A DNA stretch of 64,000 nt from Physcocola sp002396385 (GTDB lineage Bacteria; Bacteroidota; Bacteroidia; Bacteroidales; Paludibacteraceae): the NCBI GenBank assembly GCA_946535435.1, contig CAMNDM010000009.1:1-64000 (forward strand). The letters are read 5' to 3'. Every line of letters starts with the position of its first letter. Position 1 is the first letter of the stretch. Under the pieces are notes generated by a model that was given only the letters and a program-made list of their open reading frames with translations, searched no databases and was not told where the DNA came from. Shown here piece after piece: positions 57,755-64,000 of this stretch. The translations under genes were made by a program, and so were the position numbers.

Positions 57755-58354
57755 ATGAAGAATGCGTTGAGTGAATGCACCGATGAACAGTTGGTGCAGA
57801 TGTATGCCGATGGCAATATCCCTGCTTTTGATGTATTATTGTCGCGGTATAAGCGTAAAGTGTTCTCCTATATCATGCTGAGTGTGAAAGATTACGACTT
57901 GGCGAATGATATCTTTCAGGATACTTTTATTAAGGCAATTACAACCATACGTAATCGCAAATACTCCGAAATGGGCAAATTCTCGGCTTGGATTGTCCGC
58001 ATTGCGCATAATTTAGTTGTTGACCAATACCGGCGTAGTTCCGCTGAGAATAATGTGCCTGGAGAAGTGGAAGATGAATTGGGACATACTGTATTCGACA
58101 CTTTGCCTGTTTACGACAGAAATGTGGAGGATATTATGTTGGAAAACCAGGTGTTGCAAGATGTGAGGCAGTTGGTAGAACTGTTGCCTGAGTCGCAGCG
58201 GACTGTGCTACTGATGCGCTTCTATCAAAATTTATCTTTTAAGGAGATTGCCGAAATGCAGGGGGTCAGCATCAATACTGCGTTAGGCCGTATGCGTTAT
58301 GCCCTGATGAACCTTCGCCGTATGGCTGAGGAAAATAATGTTTCTTTTGCTTAA
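57755..58354 (+). CDS. ECF-type RNA polymerase sigma factor
   Basis: 199 residues. Region 2 (about 20-90: DVLLSRYKRKVFSYIM, DIFQDTFIKAI, FSAWIVRIAHNLVVDQYR) and region 4 (about 135-190: LPESQRTVLLMRFYQNLSF, KEIAEMQGVSINTALGRM) are clear. No anti-sigma gene is adjacent, unlike the SusCD-linked ECF/FecR pairs common in this phylum, so it may act in a core stress or housekeeping response. Single gene followed by a strong terminator; no ideal promoter box was seen in the 218-base upstream gap. Confidence 0.94.
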   Translation: MKNALSECTDEQLVQMYADGNIPAFDVLLSRYKRKVFSYIMLSVKDYDLANDIFQDTFIKAITTIRNRKYSEMGKFSAWIVRIAHNLVVDQYRRSSAENNVPGEVEDELGHTVFDTLPVYDRNVEDIMLENQVLQDVRQLVELLPESQRTVLLMRFYQNLSFKEIAEMQGVSINTALGRMRYALMNLRRMAEENNVSFA

Positions 58355-58398
58355 ACTTCCCCTATTTTATGTGGGTTTAATTTTCATAGGTTAAGTTG

Positions 58399-58452
58399 AC
58401 AGGCGGTTGCTGTTCCCGGCAGAAACCGCCTGTGTTTTTTTCTGGGCTTTGT
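58399..58452 (+). terminator. Terminator of the ECF sigma factor gene
   Basis: Ten-base stem ACAGGCGGTT/AACCGCCTGT with a 25-base loop region, followed by GTTTTTTT. Confidence 0.85.
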
Positions 58453-58498
58453 CGTAGGTTGGTAAAACGAGGACATCTGTCTGCTCTTTGTTTCCAAT

Positions 58499-59740
58499 TT
58501 ACTCCTTGCACTGCTGTGGAGCGACAATGTTTAAAATTACACTGACGGCTGCATGAAGCGATGGTATTGGAACGAATTCGAAGCGGCCGTGGAAGTTAAG
58601 GCCGCCTGCAAACAGATTTGGACATGGCAGTCCCATGAACGATAGTTGTGCTCCGTCGGTACCTCCACGCACTGGCTGGATTACGGGTTCTATGCCTGCC
58701 TGTCTCATCGCTTTTTCTGCCCTTTCAACTATATGCATAACTGGCGATATCTGTTCTATCATGTTACGGTATTGGTCGTTTATTGTTATTTCTACCGCTT
58801 TTTCTCCATATTTGTGCTGGAGGTAGGTCGCAATCTGTTCTAACTGCTCTTTGCGTCTGGCGAAACGGTTGCTGTCGTGGTCGCGGACAATGTAACTCAG
58901 TGTGGCATTTTCCACACATCCGTCCATATGTGTGAGGTGGAAGAAGCCTTCCCGCCCCTCGGTATGCTCTGGAACCTCGTTGGCAGGCAGCATACTGTTA
59001 AATTCCATGGCAAGTTTACTGGCGTTTACCATCCTGTCTTTTGCCGATCCTGGGTGTATGTTTCTGCCGTTGAAGACTATATTTGCCGATGCGGCGTTAA
59101 AATTCTCGTATTCCAGCTCGCCAATTTCTCCTCCGTCGATTGTATAGGCCCAATTGGCCCTGAATTTTTTTACGTCGAATTTGTCGCTACCCCTGCCTAT
59201 TTCTTCGTCGGGTGTGAACGCTATTTTAATGGCTCCGTGCTTGATTTCGGGGTGTTGTGTCAGGTAGGCGGCTGTTGTCACAATTTCAGCTATGCCTGCT
59301 TTATCGTCTGCGCCAAGAAGGGTAGTGCCGTCGGTCACAATCAGCTCCTGTCCTTTGTATTTCAGCATTTCGGGGTAGTCGGTCGGATTCAGGGTAATGC
59401 CTTTCTGCTCGTTTAAAACAATCGGTTGACCGTCAAAATAAACTATTTTGGCCTTTATGCCATTCCCGTTGGCATCAGGACTGGTATCGAGGTGGGCAAT
59501 CAAGCCTATTGTGGGTTGGCCTTCCTGGTTTTCTGGCAGGGTGGCATACACGTATCCCCAAGCATCTTGTTCAACCTCTTTCAATCCGATTTTTTCCAAC
59601 TCTTCTTTCAGATAGGCGCCCAGTTTCAACTGTTTTGCTGTGGAGGGACAGGTTTCGCTTGCCTCGTCGCTCTGGGTGTCGAAACTAACATAGTGCAAGA
59701 ACCTTTCAACTAATCCATCATAACGCTCGTTTTTGTCCAT
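58499..59740 (-). CDS. pepT: Tripeptide aminopeptidase (peptidase T)
   Basis: 413 residues, the normal length. Di-zinc M20 peptidase that removes the N-terminal residue of tripeptides. IAHLDTSPDANG (first zinc His/Asp), LLGADDKAGIAE (bridging Asp) and FTPDEEIGRG (catalytic Glu and ligand Glu) are all present. It starts three bases after the upstream 330-residue gene, so it is co-transcribed with it. Cytoplasmic; peptide use fits the proteolytic lifestyle. Confidence 0.96.
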   Translation of the reverse strand: MDKNERYDGLVERFLHYVSFDTQSDEASETCPSTAKQLKLGAYLKEELEKIGLKEVEQDAWGYVYATLPENQEGQPTIGLIAHLDTSPDANGNGIKAKIVYFDGQPIVLNEQKGITLNPTDYPEMLKYKGQELIVTDGTTLLGADDKAGIAEIVTTAAYLTQHPEIKHGAIKIAFTPDEEIGRGSDKFDVKKFRANWAYTIDGGEIGELEYENFNAASANIVFNGRNIHPGSAKDRMVNASKLAMEFNSMLPANEVPEHTEGREGFFHLTHMDGCVENATLSYIVRDHDSNRFARRKEQLEQIATYLQHKYGEKAVEITINDQYRNMIEQISPVMHIVERAEKAMRQAGIEPVIQPVRGGTDGAQLSFMGLPCPNLFAGGLNFHGRFEFVPIPSLHAAVSVILNIVAPQQCKE

Positions 59741-59743
59741 ACC

Positions 59744-60736
59744 TTATTGTTTGTTATAGCTGTCTACAAAGTTGTTGAAGCGGCTGTTGACGTTGTCGAC
59801 AGATTCTTCTTCCAACGATAAAATGCTCTGTTTGTTTAGTGAGGAAATAAAGTCGGCGAGTTCTATTATCTTTGGACCAATGTTTACTCCGTCCGTCTTG
59901 GTGCTGATGAGTTTTGCCAGTTGTTGGTTGTTACTCTGGCGTAGGTAATCGAGCATCGAACCGGTCTTCCTTACTGTATATGCAGTTTCTTGTAGAATGC
60001 TCTGCAACCAACTGAAGAAGCGTATAGCATATTGGCGGCGCATAATTTCTCGTTTACAGACAACTATATCTTCGGCCTCTTTTACTATTTTTTTCAGCAG
60101 GTTGTTTTTTGATATGTCTTTCCTTCCTCCGTCGCCAAGCATGGCACAGCGGTCGCGCAGGTCTTGTTCCTCCTTGGGCAGGTTTATCTCGTTCTTGATT
60201 TTCATTTCGTCTTGCATTTCCAACAAGAAAGCCTTGTTCTGGTCGTTAATGGCGCCCAAAACGTCCATAGCAAAGGCAATACCGCCCTTCTGGTTGGCAC
60301 ATTTTTCCATTAAAGCCTGTAGCTCTGTGCCGATGCGTTGCTGCAATTCGCCCATCTTCCTGTTCATTTCTGCCGCAGTCGGAACCATTTCCTCTATATA
60401 TTTGGTGGCTGTCGCATAAGCAGGAGCTCCCTCGTCCAACTGTTTCATGTGTTCTTCTGGTTGGGGACTCATAAAGTAGTCAATAGTACAGTCGAAATTG
60501 TTGTTCTCCCTTATGTGAACGTTGCTGCTGTCTATCCAGTCGTTGGCAGTTTGTGCCGCATTCTTCTGAATGTCGGTTTCCAATAAAATGTCAATCAGTC
60601 TGTTGACCGTTAATAGGTGGCGGGCTTTGTCTTCGGCTTCTTTCTTGAAGAAGAACGTTTCCTTTTCCAAATCGTCAACCCAGTTTGTGTTGCTGCGTTC
60701 GAAGTTAAACAGCATCCTTTTCAGAGATTCAAACAT
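59744..60736 (-). CDS. Hypothetical 330-residue helical cytoplasmic protein
   Basis: No family recognised. No signal peptide or membrane segment; it is predicted almost wholly helical with likely coiled coils (about 115-150 and 165-240). Charged and rich in Gln, Glu and Lys. It lies between a phosphoesterase gene (42-base gap) and pepT (three-base gap), suggesting a three-gene transcript. The order gives no clear clue to its job. Confidence 0.7.
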   Translation of the reverse strand: MFESLKRMLFNFERSNTNWVDDLEKETFFFKKEAEDKARHLLTVNRLIDILLETDIQKNAAQTANDWIDSSNVHIRENNNFDCTIDYFMSPQPEEHMKQLDEGAPAYATATKYIEEMVPTAAEMNRKMGELQQRIGTELQALMEKCANQKGGIAFAMDVLGAINDQNKAFLLEMQDEMKIKNEINLPKEEQDLRDRCAMLGDGGRKDISKNNLLKKIVKEAEDIVVCKREIMRRQYAIRFFSWLQSILQETAYTVRKTGSMLDYLRQSNNQQLAKLISTKTDGVNIGPKIIELADFISSLNKQSILSLEEESVDNVNSRFNNFVDSYNKQ

Positions 60737-60778
60737 AGTATATATTGTATTCTTTTGTTTCTTTTGTTGAATAATGTA

Positions 60779-61273
60779 CTATTTTTCACCCAATTCTATG
60801 ACTTCCATATCCTTTATTGTTTCCCCGTCGATGGTGAACCTTAGTAGGGTTCTTACCTGTTGCATTCCGTAACGGCCTGCTGCCCCGGGGTTGACACAAA
60901 GCATATCGCGTTTTTGGTCATACTTTACGCGCAGAATATGTGAATGTCCGCAAACGAATAACTTTGGCTTTTCACTGTTTATGGTGTCAATGGCGTTTGA
61001 TGCATATTTGCCAGGGTAGCCGCCTATGTGGGTCATGAAGACTTTTACGTCTTCAATCTCGAACACTAGTTCCTTCTTGTAGCGGAGCCTGATGTCCTGC
61101 CCGTCTATGTTGCCGTATACAGCCCTGAACATTTTGTATCTTTCGAAGCGTTCCGCCAATTCCAGACTGCCGATGTCTCCGGCATGCCACACCTCGTCGC
61201 ATTCGTCGAAGTACTTGGTGTAGCGGTCGTCCCAATAGGCATGGGTGTCCGATAATAAGCCGATTCTCGTCAT
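60779..61273 (-). CDS. YfcE/MJ0936-type metallophosphoesterase
   Basis: 164 residues. The calcineurin-like metal motifs are complete: LLSDTHA (Asp9, His11), HAGDIG (Asp33), GNIDG (Asn55), THIGGYPG and CGHSH. Members hydrolyse phosphodiesters such as cyclic nucleotides or artificial substrates; the physiological target is unknown. First gene of the transcript leading to the helical protein and pepT, with a TATCTTTG box 22 bases upstream. Confidence 0.94.
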   Translation of the reverse strand: MTRIGLLSDTHAYWDDRYTKYFDECDEVWHAGDIGSLELAERFERYKMFRAVYGNIDGQDIRLRYKKELVFEIEDVKVFMTHIGGYPGKYASNAIDTINSEKPKLFVCGHSHILRVKYDQKRDMLCVNPGAAGRYGMQQVRTLLRFTIDGETIKDMEVIELGEK

Positions 61274-61295
61274 TCTTTGTCTTTATTGTTATTTG

Positions 61296-61303
61296 CAAAG
61301 ATA
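61296..61303 (-). promoter_or_regulatory. -7 promoter box of the phosphoesterase-pepT operon
   Basis: TATCTTTG on the minus strand. Confidence 0.62.
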
Positions 61304-61454
61304 ATGCTTTTAGACAAATTAATATCTCTTTTATACCCAATCTGTTCCACCGTTTGTTTGGGAAGTTGCCGCTTTTGTAAGGTGATAATATTTAGACTTT
61401 TAAATTATAGGTTAATATTCTGCGTTTCTGCTATAGGAAATTAAAAATATTTTA

Positions 61455-61462
61455 TAACTTTG
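61455..61462 (+). promoter_or_regulatory. -7 promoter box before a possible small RNA
   Basis: TAACTTTG in a gene-free stretch, about 40 bases before a terminator. No -33 match. Confidence 0.45.
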
Positions 61463-61468
61463 TTCCCA

Positions 61469-61541
61469 ATTCAAACATTACTTTTTTATAAACACATAAG
61501 AAGGTCTTTCGTTGTGAAACGAGAGACCTTTCATCTTTTTT
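61469..61541 (+). ncRNA. Possible small RNA of about 75 nt
   Basis: A TAACTTTG box is followed within 80 bases by a perfect-looking terminator, with no reading frame between. Nothing else was seen in the 302-base gap. It could be a true small RNA or a coincidence of an AT-rich gap. Confidence 0.35.
61501..61541 (+). terminator. Intergenic terminator hairpin
   Basis: AAGGTCT-T-TCGTT / AACGA-G-AGACCTT stem with a three-base loop, then TCATCTTTTTTG. No upstream coding gene on this strand. Confidence 0.75.
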
Positions 61542-61550
61542 GTACGAAAT

Positions 61551-61592
61551 AAAAAAGACGGACATTACTTTCGAAATGCCCGTCTTTTCTTG
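61551..61592 (-). terminator. Terminator of the DUF1573 gene pair
   Basis: Minus-strand stem AAAGACGG-GCATT / AATGT-CCGTCTTT, followed by a T run. Confidence 0.88.
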
Positions 61593-61605
61593 TCTTTAGT
61601 TCCGT

Positions 61606-62739
61606 TTATTTGAAACTTCCCTTCAATGTTGCACCCGATGTCGAGTTGTTAGGGTCGTTGCAGATAATGGTTGCGCGGTAGTTGAACTCTCCTGGTTTAG
61701 AGTTGCCAGAGGTGATAAGGAACTCAATGTCTGCCTTCTTTCCTGGCTTGATAGCTTTGGTAGGCCAAGAAACAACCTTTGCATTCTCGTTGTTGGTCTT
61801 CACCTTGTGGATGAGCAACTCGCTCTTACCATTGTTAGTAACGGTGAGTTTGTATTTCTTCTTTGCACCTTTTTCTATTGTGCCAAGGTCGTTTGTTGTC
61901 GACACAGAAAGTACAGGAGCGTTGGCCTTGTCTTCGGCTGTCATATTGGCAAAGTTCTCTCGGATGGTAGCGTGAACAGTGACTTTCTTGTTCTTTTCTA
62001 TATTGCCGTTGACAACGACGTCGAAAGTAGGGAGAATTTCGCCCCAATCGTTGGCTGCCTCACTGTTGAAGGTCACTTCGATTGTACCTTTCCCCTTTGG
62101 CTCCAGTTTTTCTGGATTTGCTTTCAAAGTAAGGTACTTTGGAGCGTTAGCGAAAGTAATAACAGCTTCTTTGTCGCTGTTGTTCATTACCTGTATCTTC
62201 TCGGTCTTCGAAGTTGGGTATTCAATGGTACGCATATATACGTTCATTGTCTTCAAGCGGAAGTCTCCAATGTTTGATGGATATTCTTCTTCTGGTGTCT
62301 TAACCTTTGGAATAACCTCACCCTTGATGGTCAAACGCTGGTTTGCCTCGGCGTTCGATGTTACCGTAATGGTCTTGTTGAAAGCGCCTGGACGGCCGCT
62401 TGCATTATAGGTCGCTGTTACAAAGCCTGTGTCGCCTGGAGCAACTGGGGTCTTTGTCCAGTTTGGAGTTGTACAACCGCAACTTGCCCTTACCTTCTGA
62501 AGAACCAAATCGCTTTTACCGGTGTTCTTGAAGGTGAATGTACAAGTGACTTTTCCACGTTCCTCTGGGAATGTTCCGAAGTCGTGGCTGGTCTTGGTGA
62601 ATGTGATCTGTGGCGCAAGGGCCGCAGAGTCTGTCGCTGCTTTCTTGATTGCGGCAGGATCTTCTGCCGCATTGGCAGTAGTTATGTTTGCTATACCGCA
62701 TGCAAGTGCTGCAGCAAACATCCATACAGTTCTTTTCAT
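61606..62739 (-). CDS. Secreted DUF1573-domain protein, 377 residues
   Basis: Signal peptide (1-24). The first DUF1573 domain (about 48-145) shows the family pattern SHDFGTFPEERGKVTCTFTF and CGCTTPNWTKTPVAPGDTG. Two further Ig-like beta domains follow (about 160-265 and 275-377). DUF1573 folds resemble ASPM-SPD-2-Hydin modules, which are scaffolding domains of unknown function here. The gene follows, after 31 bases, a shorter paralogue with near-identical core motifs, so they form a duplicated pair on one transcript. No T9SS tail; probably periplasmic. Confidence 0.9.
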   Translation of the reverse strand: MKRTVWMFAAALACGIANITTANAAEDPAAIKKAATDSAALAPQITFTKTSHDFGTFPEERGKVTCTFTFKNTGKSDLVLQKVRASCGCTTPNWTKTPVAPGDTGFVTATYNASGRPGAFNKTITVTSNAEANQRLTIKGEVIPKVKTPEEEYPSNIGDFRLKTMNVYMRTIEYPTSKTEKIQVMNNSDKEAVITFANAPKYLTLKANPEKLEPKGKGTIEVTFNSEAANDWGEILPTFDVVVNGNIEKNKKVTVHATIRENFANMTAEDKANAPVLSVSTTNDLGTIEKGAKKKYKLTVTNNGKSELLIHKVKTNNENAKVVSWPTKAIKPGKKADIEFLITSGNSKPGEFNYRATIICNDPNNSTSGATLKGSFK

Positions 62740-62770
62740 TTCTGTTATGAATTTTTATTGTTTCCTGTTT

Positions 62771-63169
62771 TTACTTTAGTTCTTCTTTGTTTGCGTCTTT
62801 TTCCAAAAGCACTTCACCTACAATCTGCAAGCGGGTAACCCCTTGGTTCGATGTTACGGTGATTGTCTTTGAAAATGCGCCTGGACGGCCCTTCGCGTTG
62901 TAAGTAACCTCAACTTGTCCTTTCTCTCCAGGCCCTACTGGCGTTTTTGTCCAGGTAGGTGTAGTGCAGCCACAACTTGCCTTCACGTCTTGCAAAACTA
63001 TTGGCGCCTTCGAAGTGTTGGTGAATTCGAATATGTGTGTGACCTTGCCCTTTGCTTCTGAGAATGTCCCGAAATCGTGTTTGATTTGTGCGAACGAGGC
63101 TGCTTCTTCAGCTACAGCACTTATGGCAAATGCTACAAGTGCGGCGAAAATCATAAAAATCTTTTTCAT
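62771..63169 (-). CDS. Secreted DUF1573-domain protein, single domain
   Basis: 132 residues from ATG 63169 (MKKIFMIFAALVAFAISAVA signal peptide). The frame stays open 225 bases upstream, but the TATATTTG promoter box lies inside that extension, so the later ATG is right. One DUF1573 domain: KHDFGTFSEAKGKVTHIFEF, CGCTTPTWTKTPVGPGEKG, YNAKGRPGAFSKTITVTSN. It is first in the pair with the longer paralogue. Confidence 0.9.
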   Translation of the reverse strand: MKKIFMIFAALVAFAISAVAEEAASFAQIKHDFGTFSEAKGKVTHIFEFTNTSKAPIVLQDVKASCGCTTPTWTKTPVGPGEKGQVEVTYNAKGRPGAFSKTITVTSNQGVTRLQIVGEVLLEKDANKEELK

Positions 63170-63227
63170 TGCTTTATCTTTTTTAGTTTTTTTTCTTGGT
63201 TCGGGCAACTTTGCCTCCTTGGTTTGG

Positions 63228-63235
63228 CAAATATA
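63228..63235 (-). promoter_or_regulatory. -7 promoter box of the DUF1573 pair
   Basis: TATATTTG on the minus strand, 59 bases before ATG 63169, within the longer open frame. Confidence 0.62.
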
Positions 63236-63361
63236 CAAATAATATGGCTTAAAATGTTTTTTATTTTGTAGTAAATGTCGTTCAAAGGAGACTTTGTAAC
63301 CTCTCGTTTTTTCGTATTCCAAAAACCATGCCGTGTTTTCGCATTTCTCCCAAGTAATCTT

Positions 63362-63369
63362 TAATTTTG
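63362..63369 (+). promoter_or_regulatory. -7 promoter box of the M23 peptidase gene
   Basis: TAATTTTG, 76 bases before the ATG at 63445. Confidence 0.55.
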
Positions 63370-63444
63370 TGTTAAAATGTATTTTAGGAGGCAAGAGGTC
63401 GTTTTAACTCCTTTCCCTCCTTCCCGATTTCTGAATTTCGTAAA

Positions 63445-64000
63445 ATGGTCTTTAAACGTTTCTTCCTTTCCTTTTTGGGTGTCCTACTCGTGACGTTTAC
63501 GTCGACAGCCTCCAATCTTGTTTATGAACTCCCTTTACCCGAGGTGAATACGTTGGCTGGCTCGTTTGCCGAACTCCGACCTAACCATTTCCATGGAGGG
63601 TGGGATTTCCGGACAGGCGGTAAGGAAAATCTACCTGTTTATGCGTTTGCCGATGGCTACATATCGCATGTGGTGATTACCCCTTCTGGATATGGTAAAA
63701 TGGTGATGATTGACCACCCTGATGGCACGACGTCTTTATACGGACATTTGAATGGTTTTGTGGGCGAACTCGATTCTGTGGTACGAAAAGAACAATACCG
63801 GTTACGTTCTTATACTGTCACGCTCAATTTTACGCCTGACCGGTTCCCCGTGAAGGCTGGGCAACAGTTTGCTTTTTCGGGCAATACGGGTGGCTCGGCT
63901 GGTCCGCACCTCCATTTTGAAACTAGGCGCACCTCTGACGGTCTTATGCTTAACCCTTATAAACATAACGACATCTTCGGAATTCAAGACAATGTGAAGC
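63445..64000 (+). CDS. M23 (LytM) family metallopeptidase, 3' end outside the window
   Basis: 185 codons visible, open at the window edge. Signal peptide (about 1-24). The LytM core shows NHFHGGWDFRTGG (zinc His and Asp) and GPHLHFE (second HxH), with SGNTGG before it. These enzymes cut peptide cross-links in peptidoglycan, and members in this phylum often also carry later Ig-like domains, which would lie beyond the window. ATG 63445 is the first in-frame start after the promoter box. Confidence 0.92.
   Translation, partial: MVFKRFFLSFLGVLLVTFTSTASNLVYELPLPEVNTLAGSFAELRPNHFHGGWDFRTGGKENLPVYAFADGYISHVVITPSGYGKMVMIDHPDGTTSLYGHLNGFVGELDSVVRKEQYRLRSYTVTLNFTPDRFPVKAGQQFAFSGNTGGSAGPHLHFETRRTSDGLMLNPYKHNDIFGIQDNVK

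Overview
The window is chromosomal DNA from a member of the Bacteroidales (Bacteroidota), most likely an anaerobe from a gut or rumen. Three things point there. At least twenty genes are preceded by the phylum's own -7 promoter box TAnnTTTG, several with a TTTG-like -33 box 18 to 20 bases upstream. Most secreted proteins end in a short beta-rich domain of the type IX secretion (T9SS) kind. The gene families (LeuA-C-D-CimA-B operon, C10 peptidases, CotH kinases, GYF_2 membrane proteins, DUF1573 proteins) are typical of the group. The species cannot be fixed from the sequence alone.

Layout. 1-819: a Fic protein cut by the window edge, with a 12-bp coding repeat. 906-7338: a minus-strand leucine/isoleucine operon leuA-leuC-leuD-cimA-like-leuB, headed by a Leu/Ile-rich leader peptide and an attenuator. 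7.7-16.5 kb: a Cys-rich secreted protein, a NifX-like protein, a probable structured ncRNA, an arylacetate-CoA ligase/ACT/thioesterase operon, O-acetylhomoserine sulfhydrylase, a methyltransferase and a PrsW-type membrane protease. 16.7-25.6 kb: a C10 peptidase, a LysR regulator with an AspT-like transporter, a tiny membrane protein with its own promoter and terminator, a GH5 cellulase and an EamA permease. 25.9-35.1 kb: a GYF_2 membrane protein and a five-gene type I restriction-modification locus (hsdM, DUF1016 nuclease, two-TRD hsdS, a GHKL-ATPase/STAS-like protein, hsdR). 35.5-53.3 kb: a secretome region with two CotH kinases, a two-domain C10 protein whose second domain is catalytically dead, a trypsin-like protease and a CBM6-bearing glycosidase, mixed with folate/queuosine genes and a J-domain gene frameshifted at a T7 tract. 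53.6-64 kb: housekeeping genes (JAMM protease, PPIase lipoprotein, L31 with a structured leader, nadK-fmt, ECF sigma factor, pepT, phosphoesterase), two DUF1573 proteins and the start of an M23 peptidase.

How it fits together. The leu operon can supply leucine and, through citramalate, possibly isoleucine; its leader peptide reads both amino acids. The secreted glycosidases and proteases suggest a cell-surface degradative lifestyle served by T9SS. The restriction locus is the accessory island. Its least explained part is the GHKL/STAS-like switch protein, with its own promoter box, between hsdS and hsdR.

Start codons were often chosen because a TAnnTTTG box lies inside or just before the longer reading frame. 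Homology calls come from motif recognition by eye; no database search was run.
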